DNA of 64,000 nt from Pleodorina starrii. Its lineage: Eukaryota; Chlorophyta; Chlorophyceae; Chlamydomonadales; Volvocaceae. The translations under genes were made by a program, and so were the position numbers. The stretch spans positions 3,986,001 to 4,050,000 of the forward strand of contig BRXU01000003.1 in NCBI GenBank assembly GCA_030267565.1. Reading direction: 5' to 3'. Shown piece by piece: positions 46,101 through 58,500 of this stretch. The notes below the pieces were generated by a model. It was given only the letters and a program-made list of their open reading frames with translations. It searched no databases and was not told where the DNA came from. Numbering within the stretch: position 1 is the first letter of the stretch; every line of letters begins with the position of its first letter.

Positions 46101-46898
46101 CCCCAGCTCTGTGTTGCCGCAGCCGGCCGGGGCCAGGTCCGGAAAGTCAGCGGACGCGAGGCGGACGCCAGCCGCGGCGCCGGGGACTATGTACTTGGGA
46201 CTGTGGAGGGTTGAGGGCGGCTGGCCGAGCACCCATCCGGCCACGGGCCCTGGGGCACGGTATATCTGCTGGCGTTGCGGTTGCTGTTGGTGGTTGTGCT
46301 GATCGGTCCGCAGCTGGCCCCAGGTCCTCCGCGAAGGCGGGGGCGCTTGGCCGCCGCCGAGGTCGGCTCGGTGCTGCGGGGATCGTGACGCCGATGTGTG
46401 GCTGAGAGCGGTTGATGGCGTTGTCAGGCGCTGCGGGGAGGGAGAGGGCGAGGGCGCCGGCGGGTGCACCTCTTGTGGACAAAAGTCAGATTTCAAGCGG
46501 TTATTTAAACGCGATGAAGGCAGCCTCCATTCGCAAGGGACGGAGAGACGAGGATTGAAACCGAACGACCCGGATGATAGCGCCCACGGACTGGGAACGG
46601 GGGGCCTTGGACGCACCTTGTTCGAGCGCGGCAACTTGGCATTGACTGAATGTGCGTTGCTCGTTACAACGACCTGCATATTTTGCGCCTCGCTCTGCCT
46701 CCCGTTCGCGGCGACGCCGCCCGTCGACGTGGTCAAAGCTGACGACCCATGACTCTCCACACACATCTCCAGCAGAGCACCGATTGCACCTTCAACATTG
46801 TTTTCGTTTGCCTCGAGCGCAGCAATCAAGATGTCGTCGGGCATTGACGTGAACATGTCCCGCAGCGTCGGTAGAAGCGCCGACGGGACCTGCTCCAT
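43120..46898 (-). CDS. CUE-DUF1771-Smr domain protein (CID7-like)
   Basis: Seven minus-strand exons join in phase: 46617-46898, 45708-46469, 45122-45552, 44753-44903, 44382-44426, 43589-43890, 43120-43288; 713 residues. Residues 8-46 form a CUE ubiquitin-binding domain (LLPTLRDMFTSMPDDILIAA...VEGAIGALLEM). A long low-complexity middle follows, including ADFPDL. DUF1771 is at about 493-540 (AGDRALGRQLVAEAQELRQ, AHREAAERIEAEMN). The Smr domain starts with the diagnostic LDLHGLHVQEAI in its own 45-base exon and continues with RVIVGKGLHSSGG and GVIEVQL. The order matches plant CID5/6/7 proteins linked to poly(A)-binding protein and to RNA surveillance nucleases; a clear PAM2 motif was not found. 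The Smr domain is interrupted by a Gln/Ala-rich insertion of about 45 residues. Confidence 0.9.
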
Positions 46899-48735
46899 CG
46901 TGAGAACGGCTTTGCCAAGCTCCCAGCGACTGAACTCTTACTATTCGTGCATGGTTATAATTAGGGCAAATCGTCTGGGATGGATTCGGTCTAAATTTCG
47001 GTAAGGCATGGCAGCTTCAATAGCCCTGGCAGTGCTATTTCTGCGGCAGTCAACAGAAAGAGTGCAAGAAATATATGAGAGCCTATCTTATTTGGTAGTG
47101 ATACTCCGTATTATGCATAGAACAAGGAAATCGGCAAATCGCAGCTAGACACCTAGGCTAGCGTTGGACGAGCAGGTGTTCGTTGCAGCGCTGTTGGAGG
47201 TTGCTGTTTCCCGGTTATTGGACCCTGCTTAGTCAGGCAACTGTTCACATGGAATTCCTACTTGCGTCTGTGTCTGCAGCCTCGCAACATGGATGGGCAA
47301 AGCGCAAAAGCTGCGCAGCAACAAAGAAATGCCTCGAATCGCAACGAGCGCGGGAGATGGGCCTGCGTCGCTTGGACCTCGCAAATAAACACGGATCGAT
47401 ACAGTGCTTGAGTGCCTCGTAGTCCAATCACTGGCCTAATGATTAATGAGCATGACCCGTGGGTCAAATTGTCGTGGCAAAACCACGTGCTAGATATCAA
47501 GCGTGGCCTTGAGCGGGGCTGCACCGTCCTGCCGCTGTCACTGATGCGCAATCCTGCCATCGCACCAGTGTTTGTCGCTCAATTTCCGCTGAAGGCGTGA
47601 CCGATATCGATTCAATCATAATCAGTAGCTGGATTTGCCGGAACTGCAATCTACATCTCAGGCCCACTCAGGCACCTCAGGGCACCTCCCCTCATCCACG
47701 TTCCACCCGCTTGGGTGGTCCCGGTTTGCACTACCCATGCGGCCCCCAACGGCGTGGCTGGCGACCCCTCGGCCGTGGAAGCCTTGCGCCATCTCGGCGG
47801 CACCCTGTGCTGCCGCCTCGCTGATGCTGCAACACCGCTCGGCGTTCTGGACCGTGACGGCCAAGACTGCTACCCTCCGGCAGCTCAGCCCCGCGCTGGT
47901 TGCCCTCGCGGATAAGCAGTCCGCCTTTGCTGCGGAGGCTGTTGGTTCCGAGGCCGCCCCTGACGTCGCGAGTGCGGGCAGTTGCGGGCTTTCGCGACTG
48001 CGTTGGGAGTACATGCACCGCCTCCTCCTGCCGTATGCTCCACCGCAGCGCTGACGTTTGTCGCTGCACTTATGCGCCTTGACGCTGGGCGTCAGTTGCT
48101 GCTGTTAGACCGCTACTCGTCTGTGGCCTCCGGATGCCTGACACGCTGACAGTGCTATCGTGGACCTCATCGAGTTACCGCTGCTTTTGCGGTGTTAGTT
48201 TCTGGCTTTCGCGAACCCGATGACCACCCGGTACCCATATCGTTCGCATCCGTGATTCTTTACATTAATGTCGAACTGTTCATTTACCCCGACGGTCTCC
48301 AGTGAAGGCTCCTATGCCCCACAGCGGGCTACCGTAATCCTGACACCACCTTTCGTGTCGCTCCCGATCGTGCGGGTGGTCGACTGCTAGCGACCAAACA
48401 CACGCCGCATCAAGATGGCGCTTCACTTCGGAGAAATCAAGCCATCAAAGTGTTTGGGAGGTCCAGCAGTTTGAAACATCAACTGTTACTCTAGGCTGCT
48501 TCATATCACAGCCCACGCGAGCCCAAGGCCAGCGCTTCGCGCGAGTACGACCAGCCGCACGACTAACCGTCGCATCAGTACAGGTTGATGGAATTCATCC
48601 GTTCAGCATGCGCTGGACATTTCCACAACCTGTCACTATCGATACAGTGGGCGTGTCTACAGCTGCTTAAGCTACGCGACCTGTCGCTGAAACACCTGAG
48701 ACCACGGTGGCCTTCCATTGCAAAGTTTAATTATA
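46899..48735. other. Divergent intergenic region, lower GC, no supported gene
   Basis: Lies between the CUE/Smr gene (minus) and the cysteine hydrolase (plus), so it should include both promoters. GC is lower than in the exons. A plus frame at about 47635-48054 is open for roughly 140 codons but unrecognised. One copy of the recurrent GACCCGTGGGTC word is at 47454-47465. Confidence 0.4.
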
Positions 48736-51025
48736 ATGGCGCTTGACCCGTCCACAACTGCAATTGTTTGCATTGAGTTTCAGAATGAGTAAGACTTCAG
48801 GCGGAAAGTCGTGCGATGGAAGCGCGATGGCTCAGGCAACATGGTTCGCTTGCAGGTTCGCAACCCCCGGCGGAAAGCTTCACGACGCCGTCAAGGGCGT
48901 GATGGAAAGGTGTGGGCACTTGTACCGGTAGCTGCTTGTGGTAAACCTCCATCCCGCAATGCATTCCCGACGTTGGCTTTTGCAGCACGAACATGCTTGA
49001 AAAGACCACGAAACTGACTGAGGAGGCGCGTAAGAAGGGAGTCGCGATCATCCATGCTCCCATCACCTGTAAGTTAAGCGCGTGCTGCCTCGCCTACCAC
49101 CCACTGCAACCAGTCCCGATGCTTCTTCTCGACCATTAGGGCACTTGCGCATGCGTCAAAACTGGGGGGGGGGGGCAAGCGAAGAACGACGGGGTGTGCG
49201 CACTTCAGCAAGGCCTGGAACTTTCTTCGTATCAGAATGCCTCAATGCAAGACGGCCCATGCGACGCCCCTGGGGGCGGGCTGGTATTACCGCGCCCAAC
49301 TGTAACACTTGCCTGCTCCCTCCTCGGCTATACTGCCATTCTGCCGGTGTGCTTTACATACGACGGTTCATGGCTGGGGTCGCCACCGCGTCTTCGATGG
49401 CCGTCAGTTTCGGACGACTATCGGGAGCTGTCGTCATCCCCGTACGGCATCTTGGCAAAGTAAGGACGGCACCGTACTCTGACCGCTAGCGGATGGCCCC
49501 TGCATGGCGCCTGGGTGCGCTGTCATCTTTCGCCTCCAGCGCCTTCACCAACACCCTCGCGCCCGCAACTCACCCACACGCACACATACCTCTGCGCCCA
49601 GCCGCCCTAACCCACGCCCCGGAGCCCGGACCTCGCCTGGAACGTACCCCCGTCGTAACCGCTCCTCCTCCACCCCATCGCCCCAGTGTCAAGGCCGGTG
49701 GCGCCTTCAAGGCTTCCGAGTGGGGCGGCGCCATTTGCGACTCCATGAAGCCCCACCCGGAGGACGTGGTGGTGCAGGGCAAGCGGGGGCTGTGCGGCTT
49801 CGCATCCACAAACCTGGTGAGGCCCCGACGGCCGCAGCATCGGGCTTTGGACTCTCCTCCCACAGCAGCGCCGCCTGCCCTGCGCTGCCCCGATGGCATG
49901 GCCGGGGAACCTGCAGCCAAGGACCGCAGGCCCCGCCAACGGCCCCTGGCTTCCGTGCACGTCGCAGCCCGGCGACGAGCTTCCAGACGCGGTCCAACAC
50001 TCACGGCCCGACGCTGCGAGCCCTCCCACCTCGAGCCCTGCTGCTGCTGCTGCTGCTTCCGTAGCCGCATGGTGTCACCCGTTACCCGTTACGCGCCTGC
50101 ATAGCCTACTGGTCCCGCGGAACTCACGTGACGGCAGCTCGGCACGCACGAAAGGTGCCGAGGGACCCCGCGCACCCAACCCAACCGCGCGACCGGCCTT
50201 GCTGGGTTCCTCAGGACTTCATTCTGCGCCAGCGCGGCATCCGCACCGTGGTCCTCAGCGGCTTCCTGACCAACTGCTGCGTGGAGTCCACCATGCGCTC
50301 CGCCTACGAACTCGGCTACAACGTCATCACGCTGAAGGACTGCTGCGCGGCCACCAGGTGCGTGCGTGCGTGCGTGGGTGGGTGGCTGGGGTGGGGTATA
50401 AAGAGAAATTCACAGCGGAGGAGGGGGGAGTGGGTGGGTGGGGTGGGGAAGACACGAACCGGGGGGTTGGGCGGGAGCGTTTGGGCGGGCGCATATTGGG
50501 CAAGGGTGCGTGCGTGCGTGTGCACTGGATGGGTGAGTGCGGTGCGTCAGGAAAGGCCTTTTTGGCAGCGCGTTGGGAGGCGGTGGGCCCAGGGCGCGGG
50601 CGGGTGTTGGGGTCGACTGGGCCAGGGCTGGGGCCGGCGAGCGGCTTGCCCTGGACTCTGGGAAGGCTCTGGGAGGACGCCGGGAAGGGTTTGGGTAGGG
50701 CCGCCCCTGCGCTGTGCAAGCACGCGATGGTTGCACTCCACACGGGCAGTTGACAAGTGTCACCATTCCGGCGGCTGGGCTTGCGTTCATGGGGCACGCG
50801 CACCCCCGATGCGAGCAGCGTTGGGATGCGAGACTCTGCAACGGGTCAGTCACGGGCGGGCGGATGATGACCGCGGGCCCCTGCGTGGTCACGTACCCGG
50901 CCCCTGCCCCAACCGCGCATGCCCCACGCAGTCAAGAGCAGCACGACGCGGCCGTGAATTTCACCTACCCGATGTTCTCCAAGCCTACGACCGCCGAGGA
51001 GTTCCTGCAGCAGCTGTCAGCCTGA
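48736..51025 (+). CDS. Isochorismatase-family cysteine hydrolase
   Basis: Seven short exons join in phase: 48736-48788, 48856-48909, 48986-49068, 49408-49459, 49687-49816, 50215-50357, 50932-51025; 202 residues, a normal length. The first exon gives ALDPSTTAIVCIEFQNE and continues FATPGGKLHDAVKGVME. Later motifs are TNMLEKTTKLTEEARKKGVA, HAPITFSDDYRELSSSPYG, VVQGKRGLCGFASTNLDF and SGFLTNCCVESTMRSAYELG. The family triad is Asp-Lys-Cys: Lys (GKRG) and Cys (TNCCVEST) are present, but the Asp position in the first strand is Glu (CIEFQNEF). Reaction and substrate cannot be told from sequence; relatives hydrolyse amides or isochorismate-type ethers. A TGTAA word at 51933 would give a 0.9-kb 3'UTR. 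Confidence 0.92.
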
Positions 51026-52357
51026 GGCGGAGGGCGCCATGTCACGTCGAGCACTGCTGTCGCGAGCGGCGCGGCGCTCGGAGGAGCAATGGCCAGGGCC
51101 AGGGCCCTCCCCGTATTGACGGTGCCGGCGCAGGCCCCCACGCTCGGCGCCTCACGTGTACCCCAGGGCAACGCAGCCAGCGGTATCGGGAAGAGGCTAG
51201 TTGGCGGTGGCGCGGAAGCAGGCGCTGCTGCCATCACGCGGCCGCCTGGTGGTGCACCGCAGGGGTAGGAGTGCTGGAGGAGCCCCCCGGCTATACCCTG
51301 TCGCTTATGTGGTACTAGAAAGCTGGCTTCTGTGTGTGTATGTGTGTGTGATGGCGGTGGTGCTGTGACCGGCATTTTTGTTACCGTAGCTTGCGGGACA
51401 GCCGTCGGCGGCACTGGGATGAGCGAGTCAGGGGGACATGTGCTAAATGTGACGCTGCTGCTGACGCTAGATTGTTGTTTGTTTGCTTGTGGCGAATGGC
51501 CGCCGAACGCACAGCTGTGGAGAGCCCCACTGCCAACATGCGATGCGAGTCCTGTTGTTGTCTAAAGCTTCCGGCGAGCAGCTGCCGGGAGCTTTGCTGC
51601 GGAGCATGCCGGCGGCACAAATGAGCGAGGCCGCGGCGGGTAACCCTGACGCGTGGGGCGCCAATCCTCGCCGATGCATGGCGATGGTGTCAGGCACAGG
51701 CGACTTGCACGATAGGTGGTTGGTTGGACTAATGCACGTTTGGCAAAGTTAAGCGGTGTTCACTCGCGATAGCGAAGTTTGTTGGCAACTGGGAATCCGG
51801 CAGTTGGCCACACCAGGTAGCTACACGCAAGCCGGAGCGGACCCCTGACGCCTGACGGCACCCTGCTAAACTCCACCGACACAGGTCGTAGGTTCGCGGT
51901 ACAGGGTTTCGCTGGCAGGGACCTTGCGCCTGTGTAACCTGCGGTGGGGCGATGCATGAGAGCAGCCTTCAGCCCCTACAGGAACGGACAGGGCCCCTTC
52001 GTGTTTGCAAACGCAGCCCACAGGCGCTGCGTATACGGGATCTGTGCCCGTTCAACCTTCCTCAATAATGCGCAGGTCGTGCGGTGCGAGGGTTGGCCAG
52101 GATACGGCCGGGGGCTCGCTCCGGACGTACAGCGCATGACTGCAGGCGCCGTACATCGCCACTGTGCGAAAAAAGTATTCCCGACTGCGAGCCCCATTCT
52201 TAGGCTGAATATAAGATGGCTAAGCTGTGACGGCTCTATCGTTTGGACAGTGGTTAGACGCGTTTAGGCTGCAGGTCCGCAGCATCCTCAACTTGTAACT
52301 TGCGCGCACCTCTTGTGCAGTATATTTTTCAATCACGATTCTAATTGAATTGCAACT
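51026..52357. other. Gap between two tandem plus-strand genes
   Basis: Probable long 3'UTR of the cysteine hydrolase followed by the promoter of the TMEM115-like gene. No supported gene. Stretches such as 51333-51356 are TG-rich. Confidence 0.45.
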
Positions 52358-54539
52358 ATGGCCTTCAACATCACACGGCTGTCAAAGGTGATCGCGGTCC
52401 TTTTGGTCGCGCTCTACTTCGTCGCCTACTTCTTTCCTCAGACCGTGGATTACGTCGCCCTGATTCCTGGAAGGTCAGCAGTCTTATGATAACCCAAATA
52501 CCTTTTATCTGCAAAAGCGGTTGCTCACTGGTGCTGCGGATGATGCTGAACTATAAAACAGGACGCTTCCTTATGTTTGGAACCTGCTGACTGCGGGTTT
52601 TCTAACGACGAACCCCATCAAGGTATGCCGCAACTGGAATTCTCTGCAGAGCTTCAGTAGCTAACAGCCAGTGCACCCGATCGCGCTTGCAGCTGGGCCT
52701 GGAGGTTCTTGCCGTCTTGCTACTGACGCGACTTGTAGAGCCAGTCTATGGCTCTAAGGAGTTTTTGAAGTTCCTGTTTGTCGTCGACTTCAGCGTCAGC
52801 CTTTGCGTTCTGGCTGGGGTCTACATTATCTTCGCCATCGGCCAGGACACCGGTGACATATTGTAAGGGCCTTTGGTGGCCACACGTTGCTGCGCTGCAC
52901 CCCTTTTCCTGTGCACGCTTCCCCTTTACGGTTACCAGAGTCGAGACACCAACTAACCATGTGTGCGCGCGCTGCAGGTACACGAAGTTCACGGGTTTCC
53001 ACGGCATGGTGGCCGGCATGGTAGTGGCCGTCAAGCAAGTGATGCCGGAGCACGAAGCGAAGCTGTTTGGGTTTGTGAAGTTTACTTTCAAGGTGGGCTA
53101 TGGCTGAGTGCTCCGAAACCGTTGTGACAAGGCAAAGATATCGCGGGGGGGGGGGCGGGCGCGCTTCGGAACGTGTGCTCGGACTAGTTTTGCACTTTGA
53201 GGGTCCGTCTGGGATTTGCCATTATTCCTCAGTTTTCGTAGGTGGGATCCCGACAGGGCGGGGAATAAGAAGGCATCTCCTGTGTTCGGGTGGGAATGGG
53301 AGCATCCAAACCAAGATGCGGGCTAGCAAACTAACTGGACCCCGTCGGTCGTGTCTCGGCGGGTCCCATGGCACAGGGGAAATGGTGGGGTTAAGGCCCG
53401 CAGGCGGCAGGCCCGTGGGGTTGGGCCGTGGGGCCCTTAGCGCTCGATGCACGGCCCCGTACGGGATCCCTGAATGTCCAACACGCAACCTATCGCACGG
53501 GCTCGTCGACACTGCTCGGCCTCCACGTGTCTCGTGGCTACCTACCCGGCTTTTAACGCTTTTTGGCGTGGCCCCCACCCCCCTTCCTGCCCTGCAGTAT
53601 CTGCCGCTGCTGTTCTTGACGGTCACGGTTGGCGCGGCAGCCGCTCTGCAGCAATTCTCGGAGATCCCTTTCCTGCTCTTGGGTACATACAATGCCTGGG
53701 TGTACCTGCGCTTCTTCCAGCAGCAGCCCGACTCACAGCACCGGGGAGACTCCTCGGACGACTTCAAATTCTCCGGGTTCTTCCCCTCATTCCTCGCGCC
53801 GGTCATTGACCCCTTCGGCTATGTCTTCGCGACGGTATTCCGCCTTCGCCATCCACCGGCCGAAACGAAGGCGCCTTTTGCTAAGGCCGCACAGTACACG
53901 CTGGCTCTGCCGGCGGACAATGCGGACGCCAATCGGCGGAGGTGAGTCGTCAGCTTTGGGTGCAGGAGTCATCAGAGCCATGGCCACAGAGCAGCACGGC
54001 TCCTTCGAAGGGCTCCTGGGGATATCGGCAAGGGTGCCGCAGCTCAGCTGCGGCGTCAGCAGTGGGTATTCCAGATGTGGGATGTGGCTGTGATGATGCC
54101 CGGAGCCCGGGCCCGTAGCTCGCGGTTTATCAGGTGCCACGCCAGGTGTTTCATCACGGTATTCCTGCACACAGGGCCATGCCAGCATGTTTTTCGTCGA
54201 AGGCTGATCCTTCTCGACTGGTCTGGCAGATTGCTTGGATGAACGCTTTGTGCTGGGGGCCGCACGGCCACGGCCTCGAGTAATAATGGCAACAGGCCCC
54301 GTCTAGTTGGCTGACTGTATGAGGCTCCAGCGGGGAGCCTCGGTCTGCCGCAGCAATACCGGAAGATGCCGTTTCCCCTGCAATGTGCCGTGCGCAGGGA
54401 GCGTGGAGCCAAGGCTTTGGAAGAGCGGCTAGGCATGAGGAAGGCTGCAGGCGATGGAGAGGACGTGGAGTCCGCGGCCGCGTCGTCGACACCAAACACT
54501 GTTGTCATTCCCACGACGGCGGCAGCCGGCAGCTCTTGA
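52358..54539 (+). CDS. TMEM115: TMEM115 / DUF1751 family Golgi membrane protein
   Basis: Rhomboid-related multi-pass membrane protein; animal TMEM115 acts in retrograde Golgi-to-ER traffic. Exons 52358-52473, 52562-52622, 52693-52862, 52978-53092, 53598-53941 and 54398-54539 join in phase; 315 residues, near family length. Hydrophobic segments are VIAVLLVALYFVAYFF, LEVLAVLLLTRL, FSVSLCVLAGVYIIFAIG and LPLLFLTVTVGAAAALQQF. Family signatures are LPYVWNLLTAGFLTTNPIK, FHGMVAGMVVAVKQVMPEH, LLGTYNAWVYLRFFQ and SDDFKFSGFFPSF. The tail has the usual RRRERGAKALEERL helix. It lacks rhomboid catalytic Ser/His motifs, as expected. Expression is likely constitutive; no regulatory site was recognised. Confidence 0.92.
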
Positions 54540-54733
54540 CGGCACACCAAAGCCCTTGGTGTGGAGTTTTTCGCCGGGTTGACGAGCGTCCACTAAGCAT
54601 GAGCAGTGTTGATCTCAGCGTGATCCTCTGCATGTACGCAATGATAACCTTGGAGCAGCCAGTACATGGTCGATTGTGCTGCGTGCCTTGATAATGGGGG
54701 TGACGGAGTGAGCGTGCGCGACGAGGTGCGAGC

Positions 54734-54763
54734 TGCACCGCGGCACCTAGGTGCCGCGGTGCA
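54734..54763. repeat. 30-bp perfect palindrome
   Basis: The 15-base half TGCACCGCGGCACCT is followed immediately by its exact reverse complement, with no loop. It lies about 195 bases after the TMEM115-like stop, inside the inferred 3'UTR, where RNA would form a strong stem. Confidence 0.95.
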
Positions 54764-55004
54764 TGACGATGTGTTAGTGGAGGTAGAGCACTGTACGGAC
54801 CACAGCTGCCGGAAATTATGATGTGTTGGGGCGTGAACGAAAGCGTCAAGGTCATGGCGCACGCCCTTTGGGTGTATGGGATGAAGGCCGCGCATTGTCC
54901 GGGAGGGGATTTGCGACAGGGCCTGTTGGAGCGCGCTGCTTCAGTCCCAGGGGCTGACACGGCGGTGGGGTCGACATATTCAGTGACGGGCCGATCGACT
55001 TGCA

Positions 55005-55009
55005 TGTAA
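55005..55009 (+). terminator. Candidate polyadenylation signal of the TMEM115-like gene
   Basis: TGTAA 466 bases after the stop at 54539, inside GCATGTAACATG. No closer copy was noticed. Confidence 0.4.
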
Positions 55010-55534
55010 CATGTGGCCGAGCCATTTGTCCGTGCCAGTGTTTGCCTCGCAAACATCATGTACAATGGTGGGACGTTGAGAACACGAAGGGAAAGAAGAA
55101 ACGAGCAGAACTACGGGCCGCTTAGGAGCTATAAGCCATCTTCCTTGCCAAGACTTTTTTAGACTGCTTTCGGTAACTGAACCGCGCGTTCATGGGCCCC
55201 TCGTGACTGTTGGAGGGAGGACGGCCAAATGCAGGGTTTCTTTGTTATAAAAATGTCTCATGGCTGCAATACGCATATCTGCACACTGTCTATCTACGGC
55301 GCACAGCTTTCATGTGATAAACTGCACGCTCGGCTTTTCCGTACTGTTATCGGTGCTTCCTTTCCTCTAGCGCAAGTTCTCACGAGGCGCCCGGTATACT
55401 GGTGACATCTAAGGCTTTGTTCATGAAAACACCACGGGCATCGCTGTAACTGGTACGTGCAGCAAGCCTCGATGACTGTGTTGCCCCTTCAGGTTTAAAG
55501 CTCGCTTCTTTCGTCGCCTCGATAGGATGTTACC

Positions 55535-58500
55535 ATGGATGGCACAAACGACAAGGCTATGTCCTTGCGGGCCAAGTCGGTCAAGTTTGCAGATACCAAC
55601 GACGAGCCGCTGGTGAAGCGCTTGGGCAGCGCAAGCAATGCCTCAGCAAGAGACTCCGTAAAATCCATTAGGAATACCCGGACGAATACTTCGACATGGC
55701 TAAGTAAGTGCCTGCTTGCCTGCCCTGGTTTAGCGTGCGGACATGCTGCGGGGCTCGCTTCGGTACCATGTCGTTACCGCAACCTGCCGCAGACTCGGGT
55801 TCGCGCAATCGGGGGAAACGCCGATGGAAGCGCTTCACAATGCGTTTGAACCCGCGGTACTGGGTCCACGTCCTCAACAAGCGGCTTCCGATTTTGATGC
55901 CGGAGACCCGCAAGCGGCGCTACTGGGATTTCTTCGTTCTCACACTCGTTGTATGGACAGCGCTGATTGTGCCGTTCGAGGTAGGCTTCGGGTCCATAGG
56001 CTGGAGTGGCGACTACGCCGTGGAGCGCATCGTCGACGCCTGCTTCTGGTTGGACATCGCACTGAACTTTCGTACAGCTTACATTGACCACTCTGCTAAC
56101 ATGGTTCGGGACGGAGCTAAAATTGCAACGCATTACATGCGGTGAGGTTGGTGCACAGCCTGGGGTTGTTGGGTTGTAACTGCGGCTCAAACGGCCCAAA
56201 GACACTTTCCTGCTATGGGGACCGTGCTTAATCGGCATCAAATATTCAGGTTATTGCGGTTAACTCGCCGCAACCGAAGAGAGCTTAGGTCTCCGAGTGC
56301 AGCGGCGGTGGTGGGGGTGAGAAGGGTGAGAGTAGCGCGGGCGGTGGTGGGGATGACGGGAATTGCCGAGGATAGCGCTGCGGCGTTGAGGTTCCTCACA
56401 CTAAGAAACCGTCATTGGTCTGGCGTGCTCCCGAGCTGCGCGGCTCCGCCCCACGGCCCCATCGCAACGAACGTCTGCCCGGCGTCGCTATTCATGCGCT
56501 GCGGTTGGCGGCTCCCGCAAACAATTCGCTGAGTGCAGCTCACAGCATTTGGCAGCGCACAGCGACAAAAACCGTCTGACCTCATCATATGGTACGAGCT
56601 ACAGGACGACAAAGGACACCTGGAAGGACCCATTTTGCTTCTGTGGCACCATTTGCAACGGCTCCTTCCGTCCCCATCTATTGCCCGCCCAGTGATGCCC
56701 GCCCGCCCGCCCGCCCAGTGATGCGATGTCACGCCACGCACACACGGACGGCATCTCGGGGCACGCGCGCCCTTCTGCTGAAAAGCAGTCCCGTTACCCA
56801 ACCGCGTGCAGCCCTGGCGCAAACCCCACCTCTGCCCCTCAACATCCCACACCAATCTCCCAAGCCGACCCGCCCATGCCCCCTTCGCTAACCCGCCCAC
56901 GCCCACCTCCTCTTCCGCCCGCCCCGCCCCAACAGAACCTGGTTCTTCGTGGACCTGACGGCGTCTGTTCCCTTTGACGTCATCGTCCTCTGGTTCGTAA
57001 CCAACATGTCCAATGAGGGCCTTATTGCGCTGGGCCTGCTGCGCACGCCGCGTCTGCTGCGCCTGGGTCGCCTGCTGCGGTACTTTGACCGCATGAAGGG
57101 GGCCAACATCGTGCGCATGGTGCGTCGGGTGGCTGCCGCTGACCCGGGGCTGCGCGTTGCGGCCAGGGCTGCTGCTGCCGCTGTGGACGTTGCTGGGGCC
57201 CTGACGGGCGGGGCGGCTGGCATTCGAAAACCCTACGGTTGCGATTCGGGGCGAGATGGGCTGGAGGGAGCAGTGAGCCCCGCCTCGTGGATTGGCTGCC
57301 TTGCTTCATGTCTTGTTATGTCACGTTAGGTGCGGGGCGCTTGGCCGAGAGGAGCCTGGCCGGCCCCGGGTACTGAGTCGCCGTCGGCGCGACACTCGTC
57401 CGCGGGTCGCACTCCGAAAGCTCCGTTGCGTTGCGCCAAACAGCACCGCAGCATGAGGACGTTGACGCGGGTTTCCCCCGGACAGCCTGATACGTGCCTG
57501 CCTCCGCTGCCTTCCAACCTCGCGCGCCGGTGGCCTGCTGACCGTTGGACGTTTGCACGACCGTTGGTCGTGTTTGTTGTCGGTTGTCGGTTGCAGGGCA
57601 AGCTGCTGTTCTTCATGGCGCTGGTGGCGCACTGGGTGTCGTGTCTGTGGTTCATGCTGTACCGCCTGACGCACGGCTCCCTGGACTGGTCGTACGACTC
57701 GCTGAGTAACGCCAAAGTCATGACGTTTTACCTGGAGGCCTACCTGCAGTCCTTCCTGCTCATGATCGGCAACGACATCAGCCCCAAGGTACCCGACGGG
57801 CGATGTGATATGGCGACAAACACGTGAACCGGCCACAGTTGGGCTTTGCTTGGCCCGGCACCCGGCACCCGGGCAGTCTGACTCCTCCCCACGCAGACCT
57901 GACACATAAAGCCATAATGCTCTGCTCTTATCTCATCAGGCTAGCACGTTGTTAGCCTGCTCGTCCGCCCGACCTATCGTCCGCACCCTCGCGTATGCGT
58001 GCCTTCACTTGATTTGCTTTAAGATGCAAATATGAAAACGTGCGACGCGACGCGGCCGCACACGTGCAACCAACCTTGTACTGCAGAACAACATTGAGCG
58101 GCTGTACTGCACTGGCATCCTGGTGATCGGCGCCTGCTTTTACGCCATCGTGGTGGGTCACATGTCGCTGCTGGTCAATAACATGAACCCGACCGCATCG
58201 CGACACAAGTTCAAAAAGGACATCATCAACAACACCGTCAGGTGGGTGGAAGGGGGGGGGAAGGATGAGGCAGGTGGCGTGGGGAGGAGGCCGGGCGGGG
58301 GATTAACTGTAGAGAAGGGGGAGGGAAGAGAGGGCGACTGGCATGGCGGCGGCAGCGGCGGCGGCGGAGCAGGGCGCTTATAGTTGGAAGGAGTGGGCCG
58401 TGATGCGCGCGTTGAGCATCGGTGAAGACATCCACGTTTCAGGGTCCATGAAAGATGAAAGATTGTGAACACCAATGTTAAACCAACGAATGAGTGTTGA

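Larger units (their letters stand above)
54540..55534. other. Gap between TMEM115-like and channel genes
   Basis: TMEM115-like 3'UTR up to about 55010, then the channel promoter. The region holds a 30-bp perfect palindrome and lower-GC sequence from about 55080 to 55530. No supported gene. Confidence 0.5.

Noticed and set aside
42882..48938. 17-base word GTACCGGTAGCTGCTTG shared by 42882-42898 and 48922-48938
   Set aside because: Only two copies were seen, one in an intron and one in a gap, built on the common TACCGGTA word; not enough to call a repeat family.
38331..58260. Runs of 7-10 G or C such as those near 38345, 38089, 49159, 53145 and 58252 as meaningful elements
   Set aside because: Homopolymers are common here and error-prone in sequencing; all noted ones lie in introns or gaps.
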